Below, piece after piece: positions 23,607-31,630 of a stretch of 33,943 bases of DNA. A program made the position numbers and the translations under genes. The DNA is taken from contig NZ_CAMGYZ010000025.1 in NCBI RefSeq assembly GCF_946151055.1, positions 1-33,943 of the forward strand. Reading direction: 5' to 3'. The first letter of the stretch is position 1; each line of letters starts with the position of its first letter. A model generated the notes under the pieces. That model saw nothing but the letters and a program-made list of their open reading frames with translations. It was not told the DNA's origin and made no database searches. The DNA is from Bacillus sp. Marseille-Q3570. GTDB taxonomy: Bacteria; Bacillota; Bacilli; Bacillales; Fictibacillaceae.

Positions 23607-24476
23607 ATGAAAATTACTTTGGATAACGGGGAAACGCTCGCGTATGAAGTAAGACAGGGGGGAACTTGTAACCTCGTATTGCTGCATGGGAATATGGCAG
23701 CTTCAGATCAGTGGGATCTTCTCATGGAACATCTTGATCCGAGATATACAGTGTATGCCGTTGATTTGAGAGGATATGGCAAGTCTACGTACAACAACCC
23801 GATTCAATCAATAAAAGATTTTTCGAAAGATTTAAAGCTGTTTACAGATGAACTGGGGTTGAAGTCCTTCCATTTGATGGGCTGGTCGAATGGTGGCGGC
23901 GTGGCGATGCAATTTGCTGCTGATTACCCGGACCGAGTAGAAAAATTGATATTGTTAGCATCGATGTCTACAAGGGGGTATCCAATCTATGATCCTGACG
24001 GAGAAAGAGTTCAAACAAAAGAACAGATTGTGTTGGACACCGGATTGAACATGATGTTGGAGGCACAAAGGAAGAAAAATAAACAATTCTTTAAAACAGC
24101 GATGGATCAAATACTTTATTCACGTAACCAACCAGAGGAAAACCGGTATGAAAAATACCTGGAGAATGCGATGGAACAACGGAATATCCTGGACGTAGCC
24201 GATGCTGCCAACCGTTTCAATATCAGCAGAGTCTCAAATGGTGTGGTCGATGGTAACGGTGAAATCGGCCGAATCAAAGCTCCGACACTTGTATTATGGG
24301 GAAAAGAAGATCTAATCACATCTGAACAAATGACACACGAAATCCTCAACGACATGAAAGATCACGGCATCGAGGTCACTCTATCCATCTTGCCTGCAGG
24401 TCATTCAATGTTCATAGATGATTTGGAAGGAGTACTCCGGGAAGTTGATCAGTTTTTAAGTTCTGGAAATGAATGA
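23607..24476 (+). CDS. Alpha/beta hydrolase
   Basis: A 289-residue alpha/beta-hydrolase-fold protein. LVLLHGNMAASDQW carries the oxyanion-hole HGN; the nucleophile elbow is GWSNGGG with Ser94; the acid is probably the Asp in WGKEDLIT; the catalytic His is in PAGHSMFIDD near the C-terminus. A helical lid lies between residues about 125 and 215. No signal peptide, so it is cytoplasmic. Esterase, lipase or haloperoxidase-like activity is likely, the substrate unknown. It is the last gene of the five-gene cluster with the DesKR-like system and is followed by a strong terminator. Confidence 0.9.
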   Translation: MKITLDNGETLAYEVRQGGTCNLVLLHGNMAASDQWDLLMEHLDPRYTVYAVDLRGYGKSTYNNPIQSIKDFSKDLKLFTDELGLKSFHLMGWSNGGGVAMQFAADYPDRVEKLILLASMSTRGYPIYDPDGERVQTKEQIVLDTGLNMMLEAQRKKNKQFFKTAMDQILYSRNQPEENRYEKYLENAMEQRNILDVADAANRFNISRVSNGVVDGNGEIGRIKAPTLVLWGKEDLITSEQMTHEILNDMKDHGIEVTLSILPAGHSMFIDDLEGVLREVDQFLSSGNE

Positions 24477-24520
24477 GGATGAGCTTTGACAGAAGAAGGG
24501 GATACTTACATTATTCCTTA

Positions 24521-24563
24521 AAAAGAAGGAACTGTTCCCAAATTCTTTAGGACAGTTCCTTTC
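24521..24563. terminator. Bidirectional intrinsic terminator
   Basis: AAGGAACTGT.CC (24526-24538) pairs with GG.ACAGTTCCTT (24549-24561). An A-rich run on the left and T-rich run on the right allow it to end both the hydrolase gene and the minus-strand gene at 24571. Confidence 0.85.
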
Positions 24564-24570
24564 CTGCTGA

Positions 24571-25098
24571 TCAGTTTTCTGGATAGGTGACGATATATCG
24601 ATCCAGTTTCGGATTAGGATCAACCCAAGCACTTTCAAATGCAAACTCTATTTCATAATTTTCATGGTCAGTATACGTGACATAATACATTCCTTCTTTT
24701 TCTTCTTCACTTTCTGGTTCACCGATCAGATTTTTCAGTTCAGCTAAGTGGATGGTTTTCAAATCTGGATCGAAGTCTTCAATTGCAGTGATGATCTTTC
24801 TACCTGTCGAGTTGTCATAGAGGAAAAGGATATGGTGATCCCAATAAATGGCTGCAGCGGAACTTAATTCATCAGGTTCACCCCAGGCTTTTTCGACTTT
24901 TCTTAACGAATCACCAACACCAAAAGGTTCACTATTGATGGTTTGTTGTGATTCATACGCAAGCCCCATGATTTGTCTGATCAAAAGGTCAGGTGAGGAT
25001 TGAGGGGATCCTGTAGCAGCAGTACCCAGAGGTGTTCCGATCAACAACAGAAATGTGACAGTCAAAACCGTAAAGCTCCGTCTAACTCGTTTCATCAT
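24571..25098 (-). CDS. Exported DUF4309 (YjgB-like) protein
   Basis: A 175-residue exported protein. The start is ATG 25098, six bases after GGAAAGG; an in-frame ATG at 25104 overlaps that site. The signal peptide runs through TVLTVTFLLLIGTPLGTAATG. The mature domain has FGVGDSLRKVEKAWGEPDE, which is the DUF4309/YjgB hallmark, and repeats the theme as HLAELKNLIGEPE. A YTDHENYEIEFAFE strand pair follows. The B. subtilis relative YjgB is a cell-envelope protein of unknown function. It is a single gene between a shared terminator and a long repeat-rich gap. Confidence 0.85.
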   Translation of the reverse strand: MMKRVRRSFTVLTVTFLLLIGTPLGTAATGSPQSSPDLLIRQIMGLAYESQQTINSEPFGVGDSLRKVEKAWGEPDELSSAAAIYWDHHILFLYDNSTGRKIITAIEDFDPDLKTIHLAELKNLIGEPESEEEKEGMYYVTYTDHENYEIEFAFESAWVDPNPKLDRYIVTYPEN

Positions 25099-25376
25099 AA
25101 ACATCCTTTCCAAAATAGCATTATCCTTTTTCATCCAGTTAGACGATGTAAATATGAAATTGTATCAATAAAAAGAGCAGGGACCTATTTAGGTAAAAAG
25201 GTATGTCCGCTTACGAAAATCCCTGGTGTTAAGCTGAATTTGATTAGAATCGGACAAAGGTGACTGTGAGGAAAACAGGAAAAAAGTTCAAGAACATCCG
25301 GGTAAAATGAACCCATCATTTTAATTTTGTGCGGAGTGGAATTAATGCGAATGAATCACAAACCGTATCTTGACTT

Positions 25377-25562
25377 TTAGCGGACACCAGGGCCCTTATT
25401 TACCCCCAAATCCTCATTTTCAGCGAACTAACGGACACCAGTGCCCTTATTTTGGAAAATCCAATCACAATCATAGGATTTTGAGACAAATAACGGCTGT
25501 GGTGTCCGCTAATAACTGATAACACCACTTTTTCTCACAATTAACGTCTGTGATATCCGTTA
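25377..25562. repeat. GGACACC set: two direct and two inverted units
   Basis: Direct units TTAGCGGACACCAGGGCCC at about 25378 and TAACGGACACCAGTGCCC at 25429, each followed by TTATTT; inverted units AAATAACGGCTGTGGTGTCC near 25488 and TTAACGTCTGTGATATCCG near 25540. Spacing between neighbours is about 51-60 bases. The two halves can fold back on each other as a large imperfect hairpin. Confidence 0.8.
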
Positions 25563-25651
25563 CGTCCAAAAATTAACAAACCGCGAGTCCTGATTCATAC
25601 AGGGCTCGTTTTATTTGACTTAAAGAAAGTATAAGATACTTTCTTCAGTAT

Positions 25652-25712
25652 AAGCGCAACTAAGGCTCAGCCTTCGCCAAAGGCATGGCTTTGCCAGGTT
25701 TTCTTTATGCTT
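25652..25712. repeat. GCGCAACTAAGG palindromic intergenic repeat
   Basis: AAGCGCAACTAAGGCTCAGCC, then TTCGCC, then AAAGGCATGGCTTTGCC and TTCTTTATGCTT. AAGGCT-C-AGCCTT and CAAAGGCATGGCTTTG-type arms form nested hairpins. I recall closely similar sequences in intergenic regions of other Bacillus genomes; only one copy is in this window. Confidence 0.55.
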
Positions 25713-25766
25713 AATGTGACAATATTCAGATAATCGACAAAGGTTTGTCAAAGGTTTTTAGCAAAT

Positions 25767-25784
25767 TAGTGACAACGTTCATAA
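25767..25784. promoter_or_regulatory. Rex-like palindrome upstream of qoxA
   Basis: TAGTGACAACGTTCATAA matches the Rex consensus TTGTGA-N6-TCACAA with one mismatch per half. A further half, TTCACAA, follows at 25786-25792. Rex senses NADH/NAD+ and controls respiratory genes in Gram-positive bacteria. It lies about 100 bases upstream of the qoxA start. Confidence 0.35.
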
Positions 25785-25886
25785 CTTCACAAAGTATGGC
25801 GAAAAACCTGATAAAATGGAGCCAAGAAAGATGAAAAAATACTTATTTTCATAGATCTATTTAATTGAGAAAAGAGGGGAACGTGT

Positions 25887-26816
25887 ATGAAGCTCAAGTT
25901 GGCATTGTTTGCCGTCATGATGTTTATACTTACCGTGCTGACAGGTTGTGAGCAATTGACCGTATTGGATCCGAAAGGACCACAAGCGGAAAGGTTAGCT
26001 AGTGACATCAAGTTGACGATGTTGATGATGGCGGGAATCGTGATTGCAGTATTCGTATGGCTTGTGATCATGTTGGTGAAATACCGTGCATCCAAACAAC
26101 CAGCAGACTATGAACCACCTCATATTGAAGGGAATCCGTGGGTAGAAGGAATTTTGGTCGGGATTCCGGTTTTGATTGTTGCGATCCTATCTATCGTTTC
26201 TGTTCAAAGTAACTATATTGTGGAATCGGCCCCGCAAGGATACGAAGAAAAAGAACCATTGGTCGTCTATGCTTCATCCTCGGACTGGAAGTGGCATTTC
26301 AGTTATCCGGAAGAAGGGATCGAGACGGTCAACTATTTATACATCCCAACTGATCGGCCACTTGAATTCAGATTGTATTCACACGGACCGATCACGAGTT
26401 TCTGGATTCCTCAGCTCGGTGGGCAGAAATATGCAATGGCCGCACACATAACGAAGCTTCATCTGGCAGCTGACGTTGAAGGAGATTATATGGGACGTAA
26501 TGCCAACTTCAGCGGTAAGGGATTTGCTGAGAACAAATTCGATGTAACAGCAATGTCCCAGGAAGAATTTGATGATTGGGTGAAAGAAGTAAAATCAACA
26601 GCTGAACCGATCACTGAGAAAAAATTCGAGAAACTGCTGGAACCAGGTCATCTTGGCAGGATGACGTTCACAGGGACACACTTAGAGTTCTCACCGGCTC
26701 CTGAACATCATCATGAAGGTGACAAGTATAAAGAAGATAAGCATTCTGATGAACATCACTCAGCTTCAGATAAGAAAAATTCAGATCACGACGATCACAA
26801 AAACCATAACGAATAA
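25887..26816 (+). CDS. qoxA: Quinol oxidase aa3-600 subunit II, lipoprotein
   Basis: A 309-residue subunit II of the menaquinol oxidase. A lipobox LTGC puts the lipid-modified Cys at residue 21. Two membrane helices follow (about 43-65 and 85-105), then the cupredoxin-like extracytoplasmic domain with YASSSDWKWHFSYPEEGIE in shorter pieces and SFWIPQLGGQKYAMA. The CuA ligands of cytochrome c oxidases are absent, as expected for a quinol oxidase. The last 38 residues (272-309) are charged and carry nine histidines, an unusual tail. Start ATG 25887. It begins qoxABCD; Rex-like and palindromic sites lie upstream. Confidence 0.95.
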   Translation: MKLKLALFAVMMFILTVLTGCEQLTVLDPKGPQAERLASDIKLTMLMMAGIVIAVFVWLVIMLVKYRASKQPADYEPPHIEGNPWVEGILVGIPVLIVAILSIVSVQSNYIVESAPQGYEEKEPLVVYASSSDWKWHFSYPEEGIETVNYLYIPTDRPLEFRLYSHGPITSFWIPQLGGQKYAMAAHITKLHLAADVEGDYMGRNANFSGKGFAENKFDVTAMSQEEFDDWVKEVKSTAEPITEKKFEKLLEPGHLGRMTFTGTHLEFSPAPEHHHEGDKYKEDKHSDEHHSASDKKNSDHDDHKNHNE

Positions 26817-26865
26817 ATGAACAGATTTTATCGATTAACGATATTCTCGAAAGGAGTCAAATCGT

Positions 26866-28800
26866 ATGGAATTCTTTGAACGATTTGCCATACCACATCC
26901 GAGTTTTGCGATATATGCATCCATGGTGGCAGCCGGTCTTACGCTGATCGCGATAGTCGCCGGCTTGACCTATTTTAAAAAATGGGGCTATCTCTGGCGG
27001 GAATGGATCACGACTGTCGACCATAAACGAATCGGGATCATGTATCTCATCTCTGCTTTATTGATGCTTTTCCGTGGTGGCGTAGATGCCATCATGATGC
27101 GTGCTCAACTTGCTGTACCAGACAATACGCTTTTGGATTCACAGCACTATAATGAAATTTTTACAACGCACGGGGTCGTCATGATCCTATTCATGGCAAT
27201 GCCGTTTATCATATTCTTCATGAACTTTGTCGTACCACTGCAAATCGGTGCGCGTGATGTTGCGTTTCCACGTTTGAATGCGCTCAGTTTCTGGCTGTTC
27301 TTCATGGGTGCGATGCTATTCAACATTTCATTCATGGTCGGCGGATCGCCTGACGCAGGATGGACATCGTACTTCCCGCTTGCAGATGGAGAATCTGTAG
27401 GTTCGCACTATTATATGATTGCGATTCAAATCGCTGGTATCGGTACATTAATGACAGGAATCAACTTCATTACAACGATTCTCAGAATGAGAGCGCCAGG
27501 CATGACGTTGATGAAAATGCCGATGTTCACATGGGCTTCTCTCATTACGAGCGTGATCATCGTGTTCGCTTTCCCTGTATTGACCGTTGCACTTGCTATG
27601 GGGACGATGGACCTCTTATTCGGAACTCAGTTCTTTACAGTGGATAATGGCGGAATGGCGATGCTCTGGGCTAACCTGTTCTGGGTCTGGGGACATCCTG
27701 AAGTATACATCCTGATTCTTCCGGCATTCGGGATCTACAGTGAGATCATTTCAACCTTCGCTCGCCGTAACCTTTACGGCTATAAATCGATGGTTGGTTC
27801 CATGGTACTGATCTCGCTACTATCCTTCGTCGTATGGGCCCATCACTTTTTTACAATGGGTCAGGGAGCATTTGCGAACAGCATCTTCTCCATCACGACG
27901 ATGGCGATTGCGGTTCCGACAGGCGTCAAGATTTTCAACTGGCTGTTGACCTTATGGAAAGGTAAAATCGAGTTCACGACACCGATGCTCTATTCGATCC
28001 TTTTCATTCCGCTCTTCACACTCGGTGGGGTGACAGGTGTCATGCTTGCAATGTCAGCTGCGGACTATCAGTACCATAATACGATGTTCCTTGTCGCTCA
28101 CTTCCACAATGTGATTATCCCAGGTGTCGTGTTTGCGATGCTTGCTGGTCTGACGTTCTACTGGCCGAAAATGTTCGGTTTCATGTTGAACGAAAAAATC
28201 GGAAAGTGGACTGCATGGTTGCTTTCGATCGGTTTCCTTTTAGCATTCATGCCGATGTATGTGACAGGATTGGACGGCCAGGCACGACGTATGTACACGT
28301 ATTCTGAATCAACAGGGTTCGGACCGTTGAATATGGTTTCATTTATTGGAGCGGCGGTCATGGCAGTCGGTTTCGTATTGATCGTGTACAACATCTACTA
28401 CAGTGTCCGCTATGCTTCAAGAGACATCAGTGCAGATCCTTGGGATGCACGTACGCTTGAGTGGGCTACCCACACACCGGTACCTGAATATAACTTTGCG
28501 ATCACACCGGAAGTGGCATCAAGTGAGGCGTTCTGGGACGTCAAGAAAAAAGGACATGTATTGTTCAAAGGGGAATATGAAAAAATCCACATGCCGAACA
28601 ACAGTGGTGTACCTTTCATCATGAGCTGTATTTTCTTTGCATGGGGCTTCTCGCTCATATTCAGCTTATGGATTCCGGCGATCATCACCACAATTGGAAT
28701 CTTTATATGTATGACATTGCGGTCATTTGAGAAAGATCACGGACATTATATTTCTGTGAAAGAGATCGAAGACACAGAATCAGAAATGCGAGGTGCTTAA
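26866..28800 (+). CDS. qoxB: Quinol oxidase aa3-600 subunit I
   Basis: A 644-residue haem-copper oxidase core subunit that reduces O2 to water and pumps protons. Fourteen or so membrane helices are visible. Ligands: His102 in TTHGVVMILF (low-spin haem), His277 and Tyr281 in HPEVYILILPAFG (CuB and the cross-linked Tyr), His326/His327 in WAHHFFTMG (CuB), His412 and His414 in AHFHNVIIPG (haems). The N-terminal extension and the C-terminal helices match QoxB. Length is like the B. subtilis protein. Start ATG 26866 follows AAAGGAGT, 49 bases after qoxA. qoxC starts three bases after its stop. Confidence 0.97.
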   Translation: MEFFERFAIPHPSFAIYASMVAAGLTLIAIVAGLTYFKKWGYLWREWITTVDHKRIGIMYLISALLMLFRGGVDAIMMRAQLAVPDNTLLDSQHYNEIFTTHGVVMILFMAMPFIIFFMNFVVPLQIGARDVAFPRLNALSFWLFFMGAMLFNISFMVGGSPDAGWTSYFPLADGESVGSHYYMIAIQIAGIGTLMTGINFITTILRMRAPGMTLMKMPMFTWASLITSVIIVFAFPVLTVALAMGTMDLLFGTQFFTVDNGGMAMLWANLFWVWGHPEVYILILPAFGIYSEIISTFARRNLYGYKSMVGSMVLISLLSFVVWAHHFFTMGQGAFANSIFSITTMAIAVPTGVKIFNWLLTLWKGKIEFTTPMLYSILFIPLFTLGGVTGVMLAMSAADYQYHNTMFLVAHFHNVIIPGVVFAMLAGLTFYWPKMFGFMLNEKIGKWTAWLLSIGFLLAFMPMYVTGLDGQARRMYTYSESTGFGPLNMVSFIGAAVMAVGFVLIVYNIYYSVRYASRDISADPWDARTLEWATHTPVPEYNFAITPEVASSEAFWDVKKKGHVLFKGEYEKIHMPNNSGVPFIMSCIFFAWGFSLIFSLWIPAIITTIGIFICMTLRSFEKDHGHYISVKEIEDTESEMRGA

Positions 28801-28803
28801 GAA

Positions 28804-29400
28804 ATGAAAATTGATCACTCGCTGCCGTTAGAATATAGCACAGAAGAAAATCGTTTGAAGGTTTTAGGGTTTTGGATATTCCTTGGTGCGGAAATCATGC
28901 TTTTTGCGACGCTGTTCGCATCGTATTTTACACTCTCTGATCGTACTGGTAACGGTCCGACCGGTGCGGAGATCTTCCATATTACGCCGGTGTTATTCGA
29001 AACAATCTTACTTTTGACAAGTAGTTTTACGATTGGACTAGGGATCCATGCGATGCGTCTTGGCAGAAAAAAAGCGATGATGGGATTCTTCATCGTCACG
29101 CTTCTGCTGGGGCTTGCATTTTTAGGCGTTGAGATCTTTGAATTCGTCACATATGTGCATGAAGGAGCAGGTATACAAACGAGTGCGTTCACCTCAATCC
29201 TGTTGACCACATTAGGAACACACGGGGCACACGTGACGCTTGGTCTGTTCTGGGGTCTTTACATCCTCATCCAGGTGAAAAAAGACGGCTTGACTCCTGA
29301 AACAGGCAATAAATCCTTTATTTTCTCGCTTTACTGGCATTTCTTAGATGTCGTTTGGATCTTTATTTTCAGCTTCATCTATCTGAAAGGAATGATGTAA
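28804..29400 (+). CDS. qoxC: Quinol oxidase aa3-600 subunit III
   Basis: A 198-residue subunit III with five membrane helices. It opens with NRLKVLGFWIFLGAEIMLFATLFASY, here noted in part, and has the typical LGTHGAHVTLGLFWG segment and SLYWHFLDVVWIFIFSFIYL near the end. Subunit III steadies the core and may help lipid or oxygen access; it has no redox centre. It lies three bases after qoxB and one base before qoxD, so the three are translationally linked. Length is normal for the family. Confidence 0.96.
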   Translation: MKIDHSLPLEYSTEENRLKVLGFWIFLGAEIMLFATLFASYFTLSDRTGNGPTGAEIFHITPVLFETILLLTSSFTIGLGIHAMRLGRKKAMMGFFIVTLLLGLAFLGVEIFEFVTYVHEGAGIQTSAFTSILLTTLGTHGAHVTLGLFWGLYILIQVKKDGLTPETGNKSFIFSLYWHFLDVVWIFIFSFIYLKGMM

Positions 29401-29401
29401 T

Positions 29402-29686
29402 ATGAGCGAATTATTTCCTCTCAAACAGGTGATGGGATTCGTCTTTTCCCTGGTCCTGACTGCAGTTGCTTTAGGGGTATATTATTTTGACATGTCGTTT
29501 GCTGTAGGGATGACCGTCCTTCTTGTCACTGCTTTCATACAAGCAGGGCTTCAGCTCGTCGTGTTCATGCACGCAGGCGAAACCGAAGACAAAAGTGCCA
29601 TTTATACCAACGTATACTACGGCGTCATCATCGCTCTCGTGACGATCTTTGGTACACTGCTCGCATTGGTCTGGGATATGGGATAA
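29402..29686 (+). CDS. qoxD: Quinol oxidase aa3-600 subunit IV
   Basis: A 94-residue subunit IV with three membrane helices: MGFVFSLVLTAVALGVYYF, VGMTVLLVTAFIQAGLQLVVFMH and YGVIIALVTIFGTLLALVWD. The AFIQAGLQLVVFMH stretch is the family signature. It is shorter than B. subtilis QoxD (about 124 residues), lacking the polar His-rich tail that the latter carries; here the His-rich tail is on QoxA. Start ATG 29402 overlaps the TAA context of qoxC. A terminator follows within 25 bases and closes the operon. Confidence 0.94.
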   Translation: MSELFPLKQVMGFVFSLVLTAVALGVYYFDMSFAVGMTVLLVTAFIQAGLQLVVFMHAGETEDKSAIYTNVYYGVIIALVTIFGTLLALVWDMG

Positions 29687-29706
29687 GCTTATAAAAGCAA
29701 GGGGCT

Positions 29707-29741
29707 GACTCAAACTTAAAGGTTTGGGTCGGTCTTTTTTT
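29707..29741 (+). terminator. Terminator of qoxABCD
   Basis: GACTCAAAC pairs with GTTTGGGTC around TTAAAG, followed by a long T run at 29733-29741. The stem sequence is related to the one ending metE. Confidence 0.9.
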
Positions 29742-29766
29742 GTATTTATGGATTTTTCTGAAGGCG

Positions 29767-29952
29767 TAACGGACATCTGAGCCGTTATTTGATCGCTTTA
29801 GGTGTTGTTTTAGAATTTAACGGACACCACAGCCGTTATTTGTGAACAAATGAGCTGATTTACTATGATTTTAACGAAATAAGAGCGCTGGTGTCCGTTA
29901 GTTTCTACAAATAGCCTATATTTTGAAAAATAAGGGTTCCTGTTTCCGTTAA
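29767..29952. repeat. GGACACC set: two direct and two inverted units
   Basis: Direct units TAACGGACATCTGAGCCG near 29767 and TAACGGACACCACAGCCG at 29818, each followed by TTATTT; inverted units AAATAAGAGCGCTGGTGTCC near 29877 and AAATAAGGGTTCCTGTTTCC near 29929. Same architecture and 51-base spacing as the set at 25377. Confidence 0.8.
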
Positions 29953-29964
29953 CGAATTTTTCAA

Positions 29965-30000
29965 AAGCAAAAAATTGCAGCCTATCGTTCGGCTGCAATC
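29965..30000 (-). terminator. Terminator of the minus-strand gene at 30032
   Basis: On the minus strand ATTGCAGCC pairs with GGCTGCAAT around GAACGATA, followed by TTTTTGC. It sits 32 bases beyond the stop of the small membrane protein gene. Confidence 0.88.
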
Positions 30001-30031
30001 TTATCGTTCATATGTAAGCATTTTAATCGGA

Positions 30032-30301
30032 TCAAAGCTTGCCAAAAGGCGTGTTTTCTTTTGGTTGAAGTGGATTTGATGGAATTCCTTTATCACTTTT
30101 CGCAAGCATTTCTTCCGTTGCTGCAAAAAACAATCCGATCAGGAAGATAAAAACAGAACCCACTATGGTTCCGATACTAAGCGAAATCAAAAGACTGGAA
30201 CCGTTTACAAGAAAACCGAATAAAAACATCATGATACCTATAGAAAGAACTGATCCGCCAACGAATTTGGTAGCGTTCAATAATTTTGTCCGTGATTGCA
30301 T
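30032..30301 (-). CDS. Small membrane protein, unknown
   Basis: 89 residues with two predicted membrane helices, GGSVLSIGIMMFLFGFLVNG and LISLSIGTIVGSVFIFLIGLFFA, then a polar C-terminal tail (EEMLAKSDKGIPSNPLQPKE). The start ATG 30301 is preceded by GAGGAAAGGGG at a usable distance, and a good terminator follows, so the gene is likely real. It stands alone on the minus strand between two repeat-rich regions. Family not recognised. Confidence 0.72.
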   Translation of the reverse strand: MQSRTKLLNATKFVGGSVLSIGIMMFLFGFLVNGSSLLISLSIGTIVGSVFIFLIGLFFAATEEMLAKSDKGIPSNPLQPKENTPFGKL

Positions 30302-30478
30302 GTTCTCAACCCCTTTCCTCTATTATTCATCCTCCTTCACAAATTTGTCAAATACTTTTCACCGTTTGTACACACTTTTTGGTTTCTTGATCATTATAAG
30401 ATAGCCTTCATTCAATAAGAGTAAAGGATCGTTTTCTTTAACTAGGGCGTTTAAATTAAATTTATGTGAATTTACTTA

Positions 30479-30513
30479 TTGTGTTAAATTCTTTGATTTG
30501 AAATAATTGGTAT
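30479..30513 (+). repeat. Promoter half of the composite repeat
   Basis: TTGTGT (30479-30484), 17 bases, AATAAT (30502-30507) with a TG one base upstream, inside TTTGAAATAATTGGTAT (30497-30513). The hairpin half is not recognisable upstream. It points at the decayed remnant at 30548. Confidence 0.6.
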
Positions 30514-30547
30514 AAAACAAAATGGAAAAAACATACTCCAAGTATAG

Positions 30548-30646
30548 GCTGATGCTGCTGCCTTTTCTGTCATTCATGACGACATCCATGTCGGCCAAAT
30601 TGAATCAATGAAACGAATGTTAGTTGTATCTGCAAATAAAGGGTAG
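30548..30646 (+). pseudogene. Remnant of a DinB-like gene, C-terminal end only
   Basis: A 32-residue frame bounded by TAG codons on both sides reads ADAAAFSVIHDDIHVGQIES and then MKRMLVVSANKG. HDDIHVGQI followed by a short Leu-rich helix resembles the C-terminal metal-binding helix of DinB/YfiT-type proteins. No start, ribosome site or N-terminal part exists. It is most likely the residue of a deleted gene, preserved just after a promoter half of the composite repeat. Confidence 0.35.
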
Positions 30647-30710
30647 TAAACAACAAAACTCTTATTCTGCAATCGGGCAGGATTGTTAAAGAAGGAATGC
30701 AGATGGGGCT

Positions 30711-30843
30711 TAACGGACTGGAGAGCCGTTATTTGTTACAAAAAATCCAATTTCAGTATGATAACGGACACCAGAGACGTTATTCGTAAAAAAGTCTATT
30801 GCTTTTGATGATTTTAAGCAAATAAGGTCTCCTGTGTCCGTTA
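30711..30843. repeat. GGACACC set: two direct and one inverted unit
   Basis: Direct units TAACGGACTGGAGAGCCG near 30711 and TAACGGACACCAGAGACG near 30762, each followed by TTATT; one inverted unit AAATAAGGTCTCCTGTGTCC near 30820. The fourth unit is missing, and copy D of the composite repeat begins about 20 bases later. Confidence 0.75.
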
Positions 30844-30860
30844 GGTTTTATAAATAAGTC

Positions 30861-30988
30861 ATTCTTCCTCAATCGGGAGCATATCTGAAGTAGGATATGT
30901 CTCTTTATTATGAAATTAATGATTGAGTTAGATCTAATAATTTGAAATAATTGGTATTAAAGAAGTAGGCATTTTTCCTGAGGAAGTG
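30861..30988 (+). repeat. Composite terminator-promoter repeat, copy D
   Basis: ATTCTTCCTCAATCGGGAGC, hairpin CATATC.. / ..GATATG with a CTCTTTATT tail, then TTGAGT (30923-30928), 17 bases and AATAAT (30946-30951) within TTTGAAATAATTGGTAT (30941-30957). GGGAGC to TTTGAAAT is 66 bases, as in copies A and B. It lies 50 bases ahead of the membrane protein gene at 31039. From the hairpin on it is very close to copy B. Confidence 0.78.
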
Positions 30989-31038
30989 ATTTAAATAGTA
31001 TTAATCGGAGTGAATCATTAAGACATTGGAGGAGTGTA

Positions 31039-31612
31039 ATGTTAAACAGTTTATCTCTTTTTGGAAAAGTGAATTTATACTTTGGAATCATACTTTTATT
31101 ATTAGGTTGTTATTTACTTGTTGAAGAGATTAGTAATAGCACATTCAGATTCCCTAATTCTTTTGCAATTGTTTTTTTTTACTTTAGGAATATCTATTAC
31201 TCTGTCTTCATTTATGTCAAGTGCTACTGATAAAGATATAGCAAATAAAATCACTATAAATAATTTAAAAAGAAAAATGGTCGAAAACAATTTTGATAGT
31301 GCGTTAATTGAAGCATTAGTATCCGTATTTGAAAAGAGAATTAATAAAAATGGTGAAAAAGCATTTCAACAATGGATATATAATTTAAATTTCAACGTAC
31401 CTGAGGAATTTCAAAATCAGGAAAGGGCTATTAAGGTTTATCAGAGGTCAAGTGTATGGTTTGAAGAAGAAATAATTAAATTAGAAAAAGAAACAGAATT
31501 ACCTTGGGAAATCCAGGCAGAAGATCTTATTAATCCAGATGAAAGAGTGCGGAAAACGCAATTAGTAATAAGGCATAGGCTTACGGAATTAACAATGGAT
31601 TTACTTGATTAA
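31039..31612 (+). pseudogene. Membrane protein gene split by a nine-T tract
   Basis: Starts at ATG 31039 behind TTGGAGGAG. The first frame has one membrane helix (LYFGIILLLLGCYLLV) and runs to FPNSFAIVFF, then leaves frame in the T run at 31172-31180. Removing one T joins it to a frame that continues LGISITLSSFMSSATDKDIA and ends at 31612, about 190 residues. The joined protein has two helices and a long charged cytoplasmic tail with PEEFQNQERAIKVYQRS. The homopolymer may be a phase-variation site, a site of slippage during transcription, or a sequencing error. Family not recognised. Repeat copy D likely supplies its promoter. Confidence 0.65.
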
Positions 31613-31630
31613 TTTTAGATAAGTAGTGAG

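Larger units (their letters stand above)
25099..25886. other. 788-bp intergenic region with two repeat families and the qox promoter area
   Basis: From left to right: nothing clear to 25370; a four-unit GGACACC set (25377-25562); a GCGCAACTAAGG repeat (25652-25712); a GACAAA-GG-TTTGTC palindrome (25736-25749); a Rex-like site (25767-25784); and a possible -10 GATAAAAT at 25809-25816 before qoxA. No protein-coding frame with a ribosome site was found. Confidence 0.7.
30302..31038. other. 737-bp gap with repeats and a gene remnant
   Basis: Contains the promoter half of the composite repeat (30479-30513), a decayed coding piece (30548-30646), a three-unit GGACACC set (30711-30843) and a full composite repeat, copy D (30861-30988). 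No intact gene was found. Confidence 0.75.
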
